Shown: positions 1-8,545 of the stretch, piece by piece | How positions within the stretch are numbered: the first letter of the stretch is position 1 | Layout: each line of letters opens with the position of its first letter | Source of the DNA: Patulibacter sp040675535 | GTDB lineage: Bacteria > Actinomycetota > Thermoleophilia > Solirubrobacterales > Solirubrobacteraceae | Assembly (NCBI RefSeq): GCF_040675535.1 | Contig: NZ_JBFAPC010000006.1 | Location: 1 to 64,000 of the forward strand | Length of the DNA: 64,000 bases | Direction: 5' to 3' | Position numbers and translations under genes: made by a program | The notes under the pieces: generated by a model | Told to the model about the DNA's origin: nothing | The model's database searches: none | What the model saw: the letters and a program-made list of their open reading frames with translations, nothing else

Positions 1-177
1 CTCGCCGCCGCCCCGTTCGAGCAGATCGTCGTCACCGACACGATCCCGCTGCGCGCCGGCGCCCCGGACAACGTCCACGTCGTCTCCTGCGCCGCGCTCC
101 TGACGGACTCGATCCGCTCGATCTTCACGGACGACTCGGTCTCCGAGGTCTTCCAGGGCGAGAACCAGCTCTTCTAA
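1..177 (+). CDS. prs: Ribose-phosphate pyrophosphokinase, C-terminal end (5' end outside window)
   Basis: The open frame from base 1 gives the last 58 residues of a PRPP synthetase, including the conserved VVTDTIPL segment of the ribose-phosphate-binding region and the final helix ending in SVSEVFQGENQLF. The enzyme makes phosphoribosyl pyrophosphate from ribose 5-phosphate and ATP in the cytosol for purine, pyrimidine, His and Trp synthesis. The usual neighbours rplY and pth follow 4 kb later, after an insertion of four unrelated genes. A hairpin-bearing repeat follows the TAA closely and may serve as its terminator. The start lies upstream of the window. Confidence 0.9.
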   Translation, partial: LAAAPFEQIVVTDTIPLRAGAPDNVHVVSCAALLTDSIRSIFTDDSVSEVFQGENQLF

Positions 178-192
178 GGGGAGGGGGGACCG

Positions 193-279
193 GGCCCCGC
201 CCCGAGCGTCTCGGGTCTCGACCGATCCGGGCTGCGACGAGGCTCGGGCCACCCGGAGGGGACCGGGCCCCGCCCGCGG
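193..279. repeat. Intergenic repeat, copy A (hairpin-bearing)
   Basis: The first 25 nt (193-217) are identical to 5833-5857, downstream of pth. They contain a perfect CCCGAG-CGT-CTCGGG hairpin. The second half (about 225-279) also resembles 5870-5920 and 5950-6001. The copy lies directly after prs, so it may act as a terminator, but no function is known. Confidence 0.7.
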
Positions 280-292
280 TACCCTCGGTGGG

Positions 293-607
293 ATGCCGAC
301 GACCGCCGCCCAGCTCCTCGCCGAGCGCCTGGGGCTGACCGACGACGAGGTCCTGCTGATCCTCGACGCCGATCCGCTGTCGGTGATCGGCGGCGAGCTC
401 GAGCACAAGCCGCAGCTGGCGCTGCTGCTGACGCTGACCACGGAGCCGGCGGAGCGGGTCGGCCTGCCGGCCCTCCACCGCTGGATGCGGACGAGCGGCC
501 CCGTGGGCCGGCCGGTCGAGCTCCTGACGGCCCGGCGCTTCGGCGACTTCGAGGACGCGCTGACGGCGCTCGCCGACCGCGGCCTCGTCATCCGCCGGGC
601 CCGCTGA
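293..607 (+). CDS. Small protein with MbcA/ParS/Xre-antitoxin-like C-terminus
   Basis: The product is 104 aa. Residues 1-50 look like a small helical DNA-binding region (LLAERLGLTDDEVLLIL). Residues 62-100, with LHRWMRTSGPVGRPVELL followed by the A/L-rich DALTALADRG helix, resemble the DUF2384 fold of MbcA/ParS/Xre antitoxins, where a W(L/M)-RTPN-LGGxSPLEL pattern is typical. No RES-domain toxin is adjacent, so it could be an orphan regulator. A TACCCT -10 box ends 7 nt before the ATG, and there is no Shine-Dalgarno, so the mRNA is probably leaderless. The family call is tentative. Confidence 0.55.
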   Translation: MPTTAAQLLAERLGLTDDEVLLILDADPLSVIGGELEHKPQLALLLTLTTEPAERVGLPALHRWMRTSGPVGRPVELLTARRFGDFEDALTALADRGLVIRRAR

Positions 608-703
608 CCCGCGGCCTGGTGCCCAGGCGTCCGAACCCGGCGTACGGTGCCTCCGCGTTTGGCATCATGCTCCCGTCGTACCCCACGAGAGGACCACCCC
701 CAC

Positions 704-1774
704 ATGTCCCGAACCACAGCCCGCACGCTGGCCGGCGGCCTCGCCGTGCTCTCCCTGATCGCGGTCCCGGCCTCGGCAGAGGCGAAGACCGTCAAGGGCC
801 TGCAGGACAACTCGATCCTGAGCGACAACGCGGCCGACCGCCAGTCGTTCTTCACGGACGCGAAGGCGTCGAGCTCCCGCACCGTCCGCGTGCTCGTCAA
901 CTGGGACGGCAAGTCGACGTCGGCGCCCGCGGACCAGATCGCCCGGATCCGCCGCGCGGCCACCGAGGGGCGCGGCTACCGCGTCAAGCTGCTCGTCGGC
1001 AGCTACGTGACGATGGGCCGCGGCAAGAAGGCCGGCGCGAAGGTCCCGGCCGCGACGCAGTCCAACTACGTCCTCTTCATGGGCGACATCGCCAAGCAGC
1101 TCTCCGACCTGTCGCTGGCCGGCTACCTGACGTTCAACGAGCCGAACTACAAGACCGCCTGGCCGACGCACCAGGAGGCCGCCTGGGTGAAGCTCTCCAA
1201 CCGGGTCTACAAGCAGATCAAGAAGAACGACCGGGGCGCCAAGGTCCTGGTCGGCGAGGCGGCCCCGAACACCCGCTCGGGCGACGCCTCGACGAACCCC
1301 GGCGCGTTCTTCCGCAAGGCGCTGTACCTGAACTCGAGCTTCAAGCCGACGAGCCGCTCGAAGGCCGCGAAGACGAAGCTCCTGGGCGACGGGTTCACGC
1401 TCCACACCTACGACTTCTCGCGCTCGCCCGTCAAGGCGACGTCGTCCAAGGACCAGTGGACGCACGGCAACCTGAAGACGACGGTCGCGCAGATCAAGAG
1501 CCTGGCGCGCGCCGGCCGGCTGTCGGGCACCGCCGCGAAGAACATCAACATCACGGAGTTCGCGTACCGCACCGAGGGCCGCTACAAGACGCCTGACGCG
1601 CGCGCCGCGACCTACCTGAAGCAGGCGTTCTCGCTCGCCAAGAAGAACGGCATCAAGACGTTCATCTGGTACCAGCTGCGCGATCCGGCCGGCAAGAGCG
1701 ACTGGAAGTCCGGCCTGAAGACGTCCACCGGCGGCGTCCGCAAGACCTGGACGGCGTTCCTCAAGCTGAAGTGA
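704..1774 (+). CDS. Secreted glycoside hydrolase-like (clan GH-A TIM-barrel) protein
   Basis: The product is 356 aa from the ATG at 704, chosen because GAGAGGA (687-693) is a good Shine-Dalgarno and the protein then starts with a normal signal peptide (cleavage near ASAEA, residues 25-30). The mature part looks like an (alpha/beta)8 glycosidase. LTFNEPN places a likely acid/base Glu at residue 146, and NITEFAY a likely nucleophile Glu at 285. A Lys-rich surface suits an extracellular protein. The substrate cannot be read from sequence. The next gene on the same strand is also a secreted glycosidase, so they may share a polysaccharide-degrading role. Confidence 0.65.
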   Translation: MSRTTARTLAGGLAVLSLIAVPASAEAKTVKGLQDNSILSDNAADRQSFFTDAKASSSRTVRVLVNWDGKSTSAPADQIARIRRAATEGRGYRVKLLVGSYVTMGRGKKAGAKVPAATQSNYVLFMGDIAKQLSDLSLAGYLTFNEPNYKTAWPTHQEAAWVKLSNRVYKQIKKNDRGAKVLVGEAAPNTRSGDASTNPGAFFRKALYLNSSFKPTSRSKAAKTKLLGDGFTLHTYDFSRSPVKATSSKDQWTHGNLKTTVAQIKSLARAGRLSGTAAKNINITEFAYRTEGRYKTPDARAATYLKQAFSLAKKNGIKTFIWYQLRDPAGKSDWKSGLKTSTGGVRKTWTAFLKLK

Positions 1775-1871
1775 TCCGGTGGGCGGGGCGCGGCGACGCG
1801 CCCTGCCCACCCGTGGGCGCCGCGTGGTCCGCGGCGTCCCGCCGCGGGCCCCCCGGCCCGCGGCCCGCCGG

Positions 1872-2159
1872 TCAGGCCTCGACCTGCTCCGGGGCCTCGC
1901 GGTGGTCGCCCGGCCAGCGGCCGAAGGTGTGCTCGAAGACGTGCATGCCGTAACGGCTGGCGGCCGCCGACGTGCCGGCGAAGATCGCGGCCTGCAGCGC
2001 CGCGGCGGCGATCGCCCGCCCCGCGGGATCCTCGCGGACGTCCGCGTTGGGCAGGTCGCCCCCGTCGACGCGCTGCCACACCTGGTCGAAGATCGCGGTC
2101 GCGGCGCGCGAAGCGACGAGGCCCGCGACGAGGCCGAACGGCTTGAAGAGGAGCTTCAT
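1872..2159 (-). CDS. DUF4235 family membrane protein
   Basis: The product is 95 aa and begins MKLLFKPFGLVAGLVASR. It then shows the family pattern of two hydrophobic helices (residues 5-25 and 48-65), a VWQRVDGGDLPN loop and a closing RWPGDHRE. DUF4235 proteins are small actinobacterial proteins of unknown function. TACTCT (reverse strand, 2168-2173) ends 8 nt from the ATG, which suggests a leaderless transcript. It is divergent from the GH2 gene with start codons only 50 bp apart. Confidence 0.8.
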   Translation of the reverse strand: MKLLFKPFGLVAGLVASRAATAIFDQVWQRVDGGDLPNADVREDPAGRAIAAAALQAAIFAGTSAAASRYGMHVFEHTFGRWPGDHREAPEQVEA

Positions 2160-2167
2160 CGCTCGCG

Positions 2168-2203
2168 AGAGTAGCGCGGGATCCGGGCGCCGCGTGCTAG
2201 AGA
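2168..2203. promoter_or_regulatory. Divergent leaderless promoter pair
   Basis: TACTCT on the reverse strand (2168-2173) lies 8 nt from the DUF4235 ATG. TAGAGA on the forward strand (2198-2203) lies 6 nt from the GH2 ATG. The two promoters share about 50 bp, leaving room for one common regulator. Confidence 0.5.
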
Positions 2204-2209
2204 GCAGGC

Positions 2210-4327
2210 ATGCATCGCCCCCTTCGGGCCGCCTCGCGCGTCGCGGCCCTGGCCGTCGTGCTGTCGGCCCTCATCGCTGCGCCCACCCACGCGCAGGACG
2301 TGCCCCCCGCCACCACGGGCCCCGCGACCCCCACCACCCAGGCACCAGCGACCCCGAGCACGGACACCGCCCGCCCGGTGCCGTCGCTCCCCTCGAAGGG
2401 CGGCCGCTACTTCGCGGGCCCGGACGACCGCTGGACGGTCGGCGGCAGCTGGCTGATCCGCCGCGACCAGGGCCAGGTCGGCCTGAAGAACGCGTGGCAG
2501 CGGCAGAAGAGCGCGGTCGGGTGGACGCCCACGACGGTCCCCAACGTCTGGAACGCCGGCGACAACAGCCCGGCCTCGCAGCTCGGTGGCATCACCTGGT
2601 ACCGCCGGGAGCTGCGCCTGCCGACGATCCCGAAGGCCCGCCGCGGCGGCCTCTTCGTCCTGCGCTTCGAGCGCGTGTCCGTCCAGGCGATCGTCTGGGT
2701 CGACGGCGTCCGGGTCCGCTCGCACCGCGGCGCGTACGAGCCGTTCCAGGCCGTCATCCCGCGCGACAAGGCCAAGGACGGGCAGGTCAACATCGTCGTC
2801 CGCACGGACAGCCGCCGGACGGTCGGCGACCTGCCGCCCGGGTCGACCCAGAAGGACGGCACCCCCGGCGGCGGCTGGTGGAACGACGCGGGGATCCCGC
2901 GCGAGGTCGGGCTGCGGTACGCCGACCAGGTCGACCTCTCCCCGGTCCAGATCACGCCGGACCTGCCGTGCCCGACCTGCTCGGGGGTCGTCCGCTACCG
3001 CGTGACGGCGACGAACTTCTCCTCCAAGCGCCAGCGGGCGGAGATCGTCGCGAGCGTCGCCGGCCGCTCGATCACGCTGGGCCGCGTCTCGCTGCGACCG
3101 TCACCGGCCCTGGGCCGCTCGCACCCCAAGGAGCTGACGGGGACCGTGAAGATCCCCAAGCCGCACGTGTGGTCGCCGAAGGACCCGCACCTCTACGAGG
3201 CCGACGTCGACGCCCGGCTGATCGGCGGCAAGCGCGACGGGGAGCGGGTGGCGCACTACCGCGCCCGCACCGGCATCCGCTCGATCCGCGTCAAGGCGGG
3301 CAAGCTCCAGCTGAACTTCAAGGACGTGGACCTGCGCGGCACCGGCGTCCACGAGATGGACATCCCCCGCGGCAGCGCGCTGACGGACGAGGGCCAGGAC
3401 CTGCTGCTGCAGCAGGTCCGCGACCTCGGCGGCCTCGTGATCCGCGGGCACTACCCGTTCCACCCGCGGATCCTCGAGGAGGCCGACCGGCTGGGCCTGC
3501 TCGTCTGGACCGAGATCCCGGTCTACCAGGTGCGCCAGTCGCAGCTGGCGCGCGACACCATCCGCGAGGACGCCCTCGACCTGCTGAAGACCACGATCAC
3601 GGTCAACGCGCACCACCCGTCGGTCTTCACGTGGTCGATCGGCAACGAGCTCACCACGAACCCGGGCCCGCCGATCGTCCGCTACGTCCAGGACGCGCGC
3701 AAGGTCGTCGACGAGTACGACCCGACGCGGCCGATGGCCTACGCCCGCCAGTCCGGGGTCAAGTACGGCTGCGTCGGGGCCTACGGACCGGTCGACCTGC
3801 TGGGGATCAACGACTACTTCGGCTGGTACGGGTCGCCGACGGAGCCGCTCGCGGACCCGGCCCAGCTCGGGCCGTTCCTCGACAACCTCCGCAAGTGCAA
3901 CCCCAACGAGGCGATCATGATCACCGAGACGGGGGCCGAGGCCAACCGCGACGGCCCGGTCACCGAGCCCGGCACGTACGCCTTCCAGGCCGCGTACGCG
4001 GCTCACCACTTCGCGGTCTACCGCTCCCGCCCGTGGCTCTCGGGCGCGATCTGGTGGGGCCTGCGCGAGTTCCGGGTCCGCCCGAACTGGGGCGGCGGCA
4101 ACCCGGTGCCGACGCCGCCGTGGCACGGCAAGGGCCTCCTGGGCCGCGACATGTCCCGCAAGCCCGCGTGGCAGGTGCTGCACGACGAGTTCGGGAGCGT
4201 CGACCAGCTGGCCCCGGCGCCGAGCACGCCGGTCGACATCCCGCCGTCGCCCCCGGGCCGCCTCTCGTCCGACGGCACGGGCGAGGACGGCGACCCGGCC
4301 GACGGGGTCGCGTCGCCCGGCGCCTGA
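2210..4327 (+). CDS. Secreted glycoside hydrolase family 2 (beta-galactosidase/glucuronidase type)
   Basis: The product is 705 aa. It has a signal peptide (residues 1-29, ending THAQ), a Pro/Thr linker to about residue 60, a GH2 sugar-binding jelly-roll (about 70-250), an Ig-like domain (about 255-355) and a TIM barrel (about 360-660). The acid/base residue is E480 in SIGNEL; the nucleophile is E573 in MITETGAE. Both match GH2 retaining enzymes that remove beta-linked sugars. The C-terminus is a Pro/Ser-rich tail. It follows another secreted glycosidase on the same strand, and a strong hairpin terminator follows the stop. The exact sugar specificity is not determinable. Confidence 0.85.
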   Translation: MHRPLRAASRVAALAVVLSALIAAPTHAQDVPPATTGPATPTTQAPATPSTDTARPVPSLPSKGGRYFAGPDDRWTVGGSWLIRRDQGQVGLKNAWQRQKSAVGWTPTTVPNVWNAGDNSPASQLGGITWYRRELRLPTIPKARRGGLFVLRFERVSVQAIVWVDGVRVRSHRGAYEPFQAVIPRDKAKDGQVNIVVRTDSRRTVGDLPPGSTQKDGTPGGGWWNDAGIPREVGLRYADQVDLSPVQITPDLPCPTCSGVVRYRVTATNFSSKRQRAEIVASVAGRSITLGRVSLRPSPALGRSHPKELTGTVKIPKPHVWSPKDPHLYEADVDARLIGGKRDGERVAHYRARTGIRSIRVKAGKLQLNFKDVDLRGTGVHEMDIPRGSALTDEGQDLLLQQVRDLGGLVIRGHYPFHPRILEEADRLGLLVWTEIPVYQVRQSQLARDTIREDALDLLKTTITVNAHHPSVFTWSIGNELTTNPGPPIVRYVQDARKVVDEYDPTRPMAYARQSGVKYGCVGAYGPVDLLGINDYFGWYGSPTEPLADPAQLGPFLDNLRKCNPNEAIMITETGAEANRDGPVTEPGTYAFQAAYAAHHFAVYRSRPWLSGAIWWGLREFRVRPNWGGGNPVPTPPWHGKGLLGRDMSRKPAWQVLHDEFGSVDQLAPAPSTPVDIPPSPPGRLSSDGTGEDGDPADGVASPGA

Positions 4328-4333
4328 CCGGCA

Positions 4334-4359
4334 CGGCCCCGCCGCCGGAGGCGGGGCCG
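4334..4359 (+). terminator. Rho-independent-like terminator after GH2 gene
   Basis: A perfect 10-bp stem, CGGCCCCGCC / GGCGGGGCCG, with a 6-nt loop starts 7 nt after the GH2 stop. No T tract follows, as is common in high-GC actinobacteria. Confidence 0.7.
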
Positions 4360-4443
4360 CGCGGGCCCGGGGCCGGCCGCTCCGGGCCCGTCCGGTGGCG
4401 CGGGACGGATCCCGAACGCCTTCGCTAAGATCATCGGTCGCTC

Positions 4444-5097
4444 ATGGCCACGAACTCTTCCTCGCTCGCAGTCGCTTCCCGCGAACCCGCCCACTCGCGT
4501 GAGGCTCGGCGTGCCCGTCGTACGGGCAGCGTCCCCGGCGTGATCTACGGCGGCTCGGCCGACCCGGTCTCGATCGCCGTGAACGAGCGCGACCTGCGCC
4601 ACACGCTGGCCGCCAAGGGCGCCGTCATCGACGTCGCCATCGACGGCGGCGCGAGCGAGCCGGTCGTGCTCAAGGAGGCCCAGCGCCACCCCGTCCGCGG
4701 CCAGATCGTGCACATCGACCTGCTGCGCGTCGACCTGAAGCAGAAGATCCAGGCCACGGTCCCGGTCGAGGTCGTCGGCTCCGACGACGCCGAGGCGATC
4801 AAGCTCGGCGGCATCGTCGCGCAGATCGTCCGCGAGATCACCATCGAGGCCCTCCCGAACGAGATCCCCGAGTCCGTCTCGATCGACGTCACCGACCTGA
4901 AGATCGGTCACCACCTGACCGTCGGCGACATCGCGATCCCGAGCAGCGCCACGCTGGTCGACGATCCGGAGCCGATCGCCGTGAACATGGCCGCCCCGCG
5001 CCTGGCGTCCGAGGTCGAGGCCGAGGAGGAGGCCGCCGCCGAGGCCGGCACGTCCTCGTCCGAGGGCAGCGCGGCCGCCGAGGGCTCCGGCGAGTAG
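4444..5097 (+). CDS. rplY: 50S ribosomal protein L25/general stress protein Ctc
   Basis: The product is 217 aa, the long Ctc (TL5) form: an N-terminal 5S rRNA-binding L25 domain (residues 1-92, with RRTGSVPGVIYGG and the HPVRGQIVHIDL strand) and a C-terminal beta domain (about 93-185). A Glu/Ala-rich acidic tail of about 30 residues follows. It binds 5S rRNA in the large subunit. It sits between prs and pth as in many actinobacteria and firmicutes. A TAAGAT -10 box at 4426-4431 leaves a leader of only about 5 nt, and no Shine-Dalgarno is visible. Confidence 0.95.
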   Translation: MATNSSSLAVASREPAHSREARRARRTGSVPGVIYGGSADPVSIAVNERDLRHTLAAKGAVIDVAIDGGASEPVVLKEAQRHPVRGQIVHIDLLRVDLKQKIQATVPVEVVGSDDAEAIKLGGIVAQIVREITIEALPNEIPESVSIDVTDLKIGHHLTVGDIAIPSSATLVDDPEPIAVNMAAPRLASEVEAEEEAAAEAGTSSSEGSAAAEGSGE

Positions 5098-5133
5098 TCG
5101 ACCCGGACGGGCCGCCGCCCGGCCGCTCCGCCC

Positions 5134-5152
5134 GCCCGCGCCCTGCGCGGGC
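5134..5152 (+). terminator. Hairpin between rplY and pth
   Basis: GCCCGCGC-CCT-GCGCGGGC is a perfect 8-bp stem with a 3-nt loop, 36 nt after the rplY stop. It may end or attenuate the rplY transcript before pth. Confidence 0.5.
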
Positions 5153-5208
5153 GCGGCGTCCGAGCGCCGTGCGGCACCACCTCCCGTCCGCGTCAGATCC
5201 CCCCCCCG

Positions 5209-5820
5209 ATGTCCCTCCTCGGCGGCACGACGCCCGTCGACTGGCTGGTCGTGGGGCTCGGGAACCCCGGTTCCCAGTACGAGCGCACCCCGCACAACGC
5301 CGGGTTCCAGGTGGCCCGCGAGCTCGTGCGCCGCTGGGACCTCGGCAAGGGCCGCGCCAAGTTCCGCGGCGAGTTCTGGCAGGGCACCGTCCGGGAGTCT
5401 CCGGGCGAGGCGCCGACCCGCGTCGCCGTCCTCCTGCCGCAGACCTTCATGAACGAGTCCGGGCGGTCCGTGAGCCCCGCCCGCGGCCAGCTCAAGGTCC
5501 CTCTGGAGCGGATCCTCGTCCTGCACGACGAGATCGACCTCGCCTTCGGCGACGTCCGGTGGCGCCTCGCGGGTGGCCTCGCCGGCCACAACGGTCTGCG
5601 GTCGCTGAAGAAGGAGCTCGGCGAGCCCACCTTCGGCCGCGTCCGCATCGGCGTCGGCCGGCCGAACTCCACGGACCCCGAGATCGTCTCGGGGTACGTG
5701 CTGGGCACGTGGCGCCAGCCCGAGCAGGACGTCGAGGACCTGGTCACGACCGCGGCGGACGTCGCCGAGTCGATCGTCTTCGGCCGCCGCGAGCTCGTCG
5801 CCGCGAAGCAGAACGGCTGA
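5209..5820 (+). CDS. pth: Peptidyl-tRNA hydrolase
   Basis: The product is 203 aa, the usual bacterial Pth length. It releases peptides from peptidyl-tRNA that has dropped off ribosomes. Family signatures are all present: VVGLGNPGSQYERTPHNAGF (with the catalytic His and the substrate Asn), PQTFMNESG, LHDEIDLAFG (the Asp that activates the His) and GGLAGHNGLRSL. The ATG at 5209 gives a short N-terminal extension before WLVVGLGNPG; no Shine-Dalgarno is seen. The neighbourhood rplY-pth-mfd is conserved, but here guaB is inserted in reverse between pth and mfd. Confidence 0.95.
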   Translation: MSLLGGTTPVDWLVVGLGNPGSQYERTPHNAGFQVARELVRRWDLGKGRAKFRGEFWQGTVRESPGEAPTRVAVLLPQTFMNESGRSVSPARGQLKVPLERILVLHDEIDLAFGDVRWRLAGGLAGHNGLRSLKKELGEPTFGRVRIGVGRPNSTDPEIVSGYVLGTWRQPEQDVEDLVTTAADVAESIVFGRRELVAAKQNG

Positions 5821-5832
5821 GGGCATCGTTCT

Positions 5833-6001
5833 GGCCCCGCCCCGAGCGTCTCGGGTCGGGATCGTGTCCGGGGGTCGGCGAGGCTCCTGGCACCCGCAGG
5901 GCTGCGGGCCCCGCCCCCGACTGACGCGATTCCGCCCGCCCGGGCCGCGTCCGGACTGCGGCGCGGCTCGGGGCCACCCGCAGAACGACCACGGGCCCGC
6001 C
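5833..6001. repeat. Intergenic repeat, copies B and half-copy C
   Basis: Positions 5833-5920 repeat the element seen after prs, with 25 identical nt at its start (5833-5857, including the CCCGAG-CGT-CTCGGG hairpin). Positions 5950-6001 match only the second half (CTGCG, GGCTCGGG, CCACCCG, GGGCCC blocks). It fills the gap between pth and guaB, which converge here, so a role as a bidirectional terminator is possible. Confidence 0.65.
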
Positions 6002-6054
6002 GTGGCGGACCCGTGGGGTGCTGCTGAGCGGCGCCTCGGCGCCGCCGGGACGTC

Positions 6055-7593
6055 CTAGCGGGGCCGCGCCGCGTAGTTCGGCGCCTCGACCGTCATCTGG
6101 ATGTCGTGGGCGTGGCTCTCCTTGAGCCCCGCCGACGTGATCCGCACGAACTGGCCGTGGTCCTGCAGCTCGCCGATGGTCGCGGAGCCCGTGTAGCCCA
6201 TCGCGGCGCGCAGGCCGCCGACGAGCTGGTGCGCGACGGCCTGGACCGGGCCGCGGTACGGGACCTGGCCCTCGACGCCCTCGGGGACGAGCTTGTCGTC
6301 GCCGGAGACGTTGTCCTGGAAGTAGCGGTCCTTGGAGAAGCTCTGGCGGCCCTGCATCGCGCCGAGGGAGCCCATGCCGCGGTAGGACTTGAACTGCTTG
6401 CCGTTGATGAAGACGAGCTCGCCCGGAGACTCCTCGCAGCCCGCCAGCAGCGAGCCGAGCATCACCGACGACGCGCCGGCGGAGATCGCCTTGGCGATGT
6501 CGCCCGAGAACTGCAGGCCGCCATCGCCGATGACCGGCACGCCGGCCGGGCGGGCGGCGCGGGAGGCCTCGAAGATGGCCGAGACCTGGGGGACCCCGAC
6601 GCCGGCGACGATGCGGGTCGTGCAGATGGAGCCCGGGCCGACGCCGACCTTGACGGCGTCCGCACCCGCGTCGATCAGCGCCTGGGCGCCGCCGCGGGTG
6701 GCGACGTTGCCGCCGATGACGTCGACGGACGTCTCGCGCTTGACCTGGGCGACGGTGTCGAGCACGCCGCGCTGGTGGCCGTGGGCGGTGTCGACGATCA
6801 GGACGTCGACCCCGGCGTCGACGAGCGCGTGGGCGCGCTCGCGACTGTCGGCCCCGACGCCGACTGCGGCGCCGACGAGCAGGCGGCCGGAGCCGTCCTT
6901 GGAGGCCGACGGGTACTTCTCGGTCTTCGTGAAGTCCTTCAGGGTGATGAGGCCGGCGAGTCGGCCGTCGCCGTCGACCAGCGGCAGCTTCTCGATCTTG
7001 TGCTCGCGCAGGAGGCGCATCGCCTCGTCGCCCGAGGTGCCGGGGGAAGCCGTGACGAGCGGCATCCTCGTCATCACCGAGTGCAGCGGCTGCCCGTGGT
7101 CGGACTCGAAGCGGATGTCGCGGTTGGTGACGATGCCGAGCAGCAGGCCCTGCTCGTCGCAGATCGGCAGGCCGCCGATGCCGTAGCGGCCCATCACGGC
7201 GTCGGCGTCGCGGATCGTCGCGTCCGGGCCGATCGTGACGGGGTGCCGGATCATCCCGGCCTCGGACCGCTTGACCGTGTCGACCTGGGCCGCCTGGTCC
7301 TCGATCGACTGGTTGCGGTGCAGGATCCCGATGCCGCCCTGGCGGGCCATGGCGATCGCCATGCGGGCCTCGGTGACGGTGTCCATCGCCGCGGAGAGCA
7401 GCGGCACCTTCAGCTGGATGTTGCGCGTCAGCCACGTGCCGGTCCCGACGTCGCCCGGGAGCACGTCGGACGGCCCCGGGAGTAGCAGCACGTCGTCGTA
7501 GGTCAACCCCTCGAGCACGAACTTGTCGCTCGGCGTGACCGCCTCGACGGCGGGGGCGACGTCATGGGACGTCAGGTGCGATACGTGGGGCAT
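6055..7593 (-). CDS. guaB: Inosine-5'-monophosphate dehydrogenase
   Basis: The product is 512 aa. It oxidises IMP to XMP with NAD+, the committed step of GMP synthesis. The N-terminal barrel part starts LTYDDVLLLPG. Two CBS domains lie at about residues 120-230 (HPVTIGPDATIRDA, MTRMPLVTASPGTS). The catalytic loop GVGPGSICTTRIV has C324, and the GYTGSATI and late HDIQMTVEAPNY segments complete the fold. The ATG at 7593 gives the normal family N-terminus; the longer open frame upstream is Arg-rich and non-homologous. It is reversed inside the prs-mfd block, so it was probably inserted or inverted there. Confidence 0.95.
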   Translation of the reverse strand: MPHVSHLTSHDVAPAVEAVTPSDKFVLEGLTYDDVLLLPGPSDVLPGDVGTGTWLTRNIQLKVPLLSAAMDTVTEARMAIAMARQGGIGILHRNQSIEDQAAQVDTVKRSEAGMIRHPVTIGPDATIRDADAVMGRYGIGGLPICDEQGLLLGIVTNRDIRFESDHGQPLHSVMTRMPLVTASPGTSGDEAMRLLREHKIEKLPLVDGDGRLAGLITLKDFTKTEKYPSASKDGSGRLLVGAAVGVGADSRERAHALVDAGVDVLIVDTAHGHQRGVLDTVAQVKRETSVDVIGGNVATRGGAQALIDAGADAVKVGVGPGSICTTRIVAGVGVPQVSAIFEASRAARPAGVPVIGDGGLQFSGDIAKAISAGASSVMLGSLLAGCEESPGELVFINGKQFKSYRGMGSLGAMQGRQSFSKDRYFQDNVSGDDKLVPEGVEGQVPYRGPVQAVAHQLVGGLRAAMGYTGSATIGELQDHGQFVRITSAGLKESHAHDIQMTVEAPNYAARPR

Positions 7594-7886
7594 GGCGGCG
7601 GGTGCTGGGTCGGCGGCGAGGAGAACCCGGGTGCCGCGACGCTGCTGACTGCCGCAGCGACGTGACGTCCGTCTTAGGACGGTAGCGCGCCCGGAGGGCG
7701 GAACAGCGTGATCGGGCTCCCGTAACGCGGTACGCGGCGTGGCCGGTTCGTCCACCGCGTCGCGCATGCCCGCGCCGGTCCCTGGACGGTCGACCGCCGC
7801 GCGGGCGGCTCGAGGCCCCCTGGGGTGTCCCTGGCGCACTCGCCCCACGGCGTTTGCGGTTGCGTGCGTACGGGCAACACGCACCC

Positions 7887-8330
7887 GTGAGCATCTTCGA
7901 TCGGAAGCTGAGCGACCTGACGGTCGGGGACGTGGCGAAGGGCTACGCCGTCTACTGGGGCATCGGCGCCGTCGCCGCCCTGGTCGTCGCGGTGATCGGG
8001 TTCTCGATGGTGAGCTCGGCGAAGGACGACGCGTCGTCGTCGTTCGGTCCCGGGGGCTTCGGCGGGTCCGGCGGCGGGACGATGCTCGAGACGTCGGCGA
8101 GCGACCACCAGGTGACGCGTGCCGAGTACGTCGCCGTGAAGACCGGCACGAGCAAGGACGCCGTGCTCGAGCGGTTCGGCGACCCCGGCGGCAAGGGCTC
8201 CGACATCTACGACCAGACGGGCCAGGGGTCGGACGACTGCGTCTACTACTCGCGCGCGACGAAGCCCGACAAGGGCTACCTGTTCTGCTTCGACGGCGAC
8301 GAGAAGCTCACGGCGAAGCACGGCATGTAG
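7887..8330 (+). CDS. Membrane-anchored protein with SmpA/BLIP-like domain
   Basis: The product is 147 aa from the GTG at 7887 (VSIFDRKLSDL); an upstream TTG at 7854 is an alternative. One membrane helix (about residues 20-40) is followed by a Gly/Ser-rich linker. The extracellular domain has the pattern VTRAEYVAVKTGTSKDAVLERFGDPG, typical of SmpA/OmlA-like folds that bind other surface proteins. Two Cys (DDCVYY, LFCFDG) could form a disulfide. Substrate or partner is unknown. It lies between the divergent guaB and mfd. Confidence 0.55.
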   Translation: MSIFDRKLSDLTVGDVAKGYAVYWGIGAVAALVVAVIGFSMVSSAKDDASSSFGPGGFGGSGGGTMLETSASDHQVTRAEYVAVKTGTSKDAVLERFGDPGGKGSDIYDQTGQGSDDCVYYSRATKPDKGYLFCFDGDEKLTAKHGM

Positions 8331-8545
8331 GGGCGCCGGCGCCGGCCGGAGCCCCGGGGTCCCGCCGGCCCCGATGGCCACGGGCCCCGGCCACGTCCGG
8401 CACGAACGGCCGCCGCGTACAATCGGCGGCGCCCTCCGGCGGTCGTCCGGCGGGTCCGAACACGGCCGCGCCGGCTCCCGGCGGGGCCTTCGCGCGTCCC
8501 GTCGCCCGCCCGGGGACGCCTCCTTCGCCACCACAGGCCCGCCGC

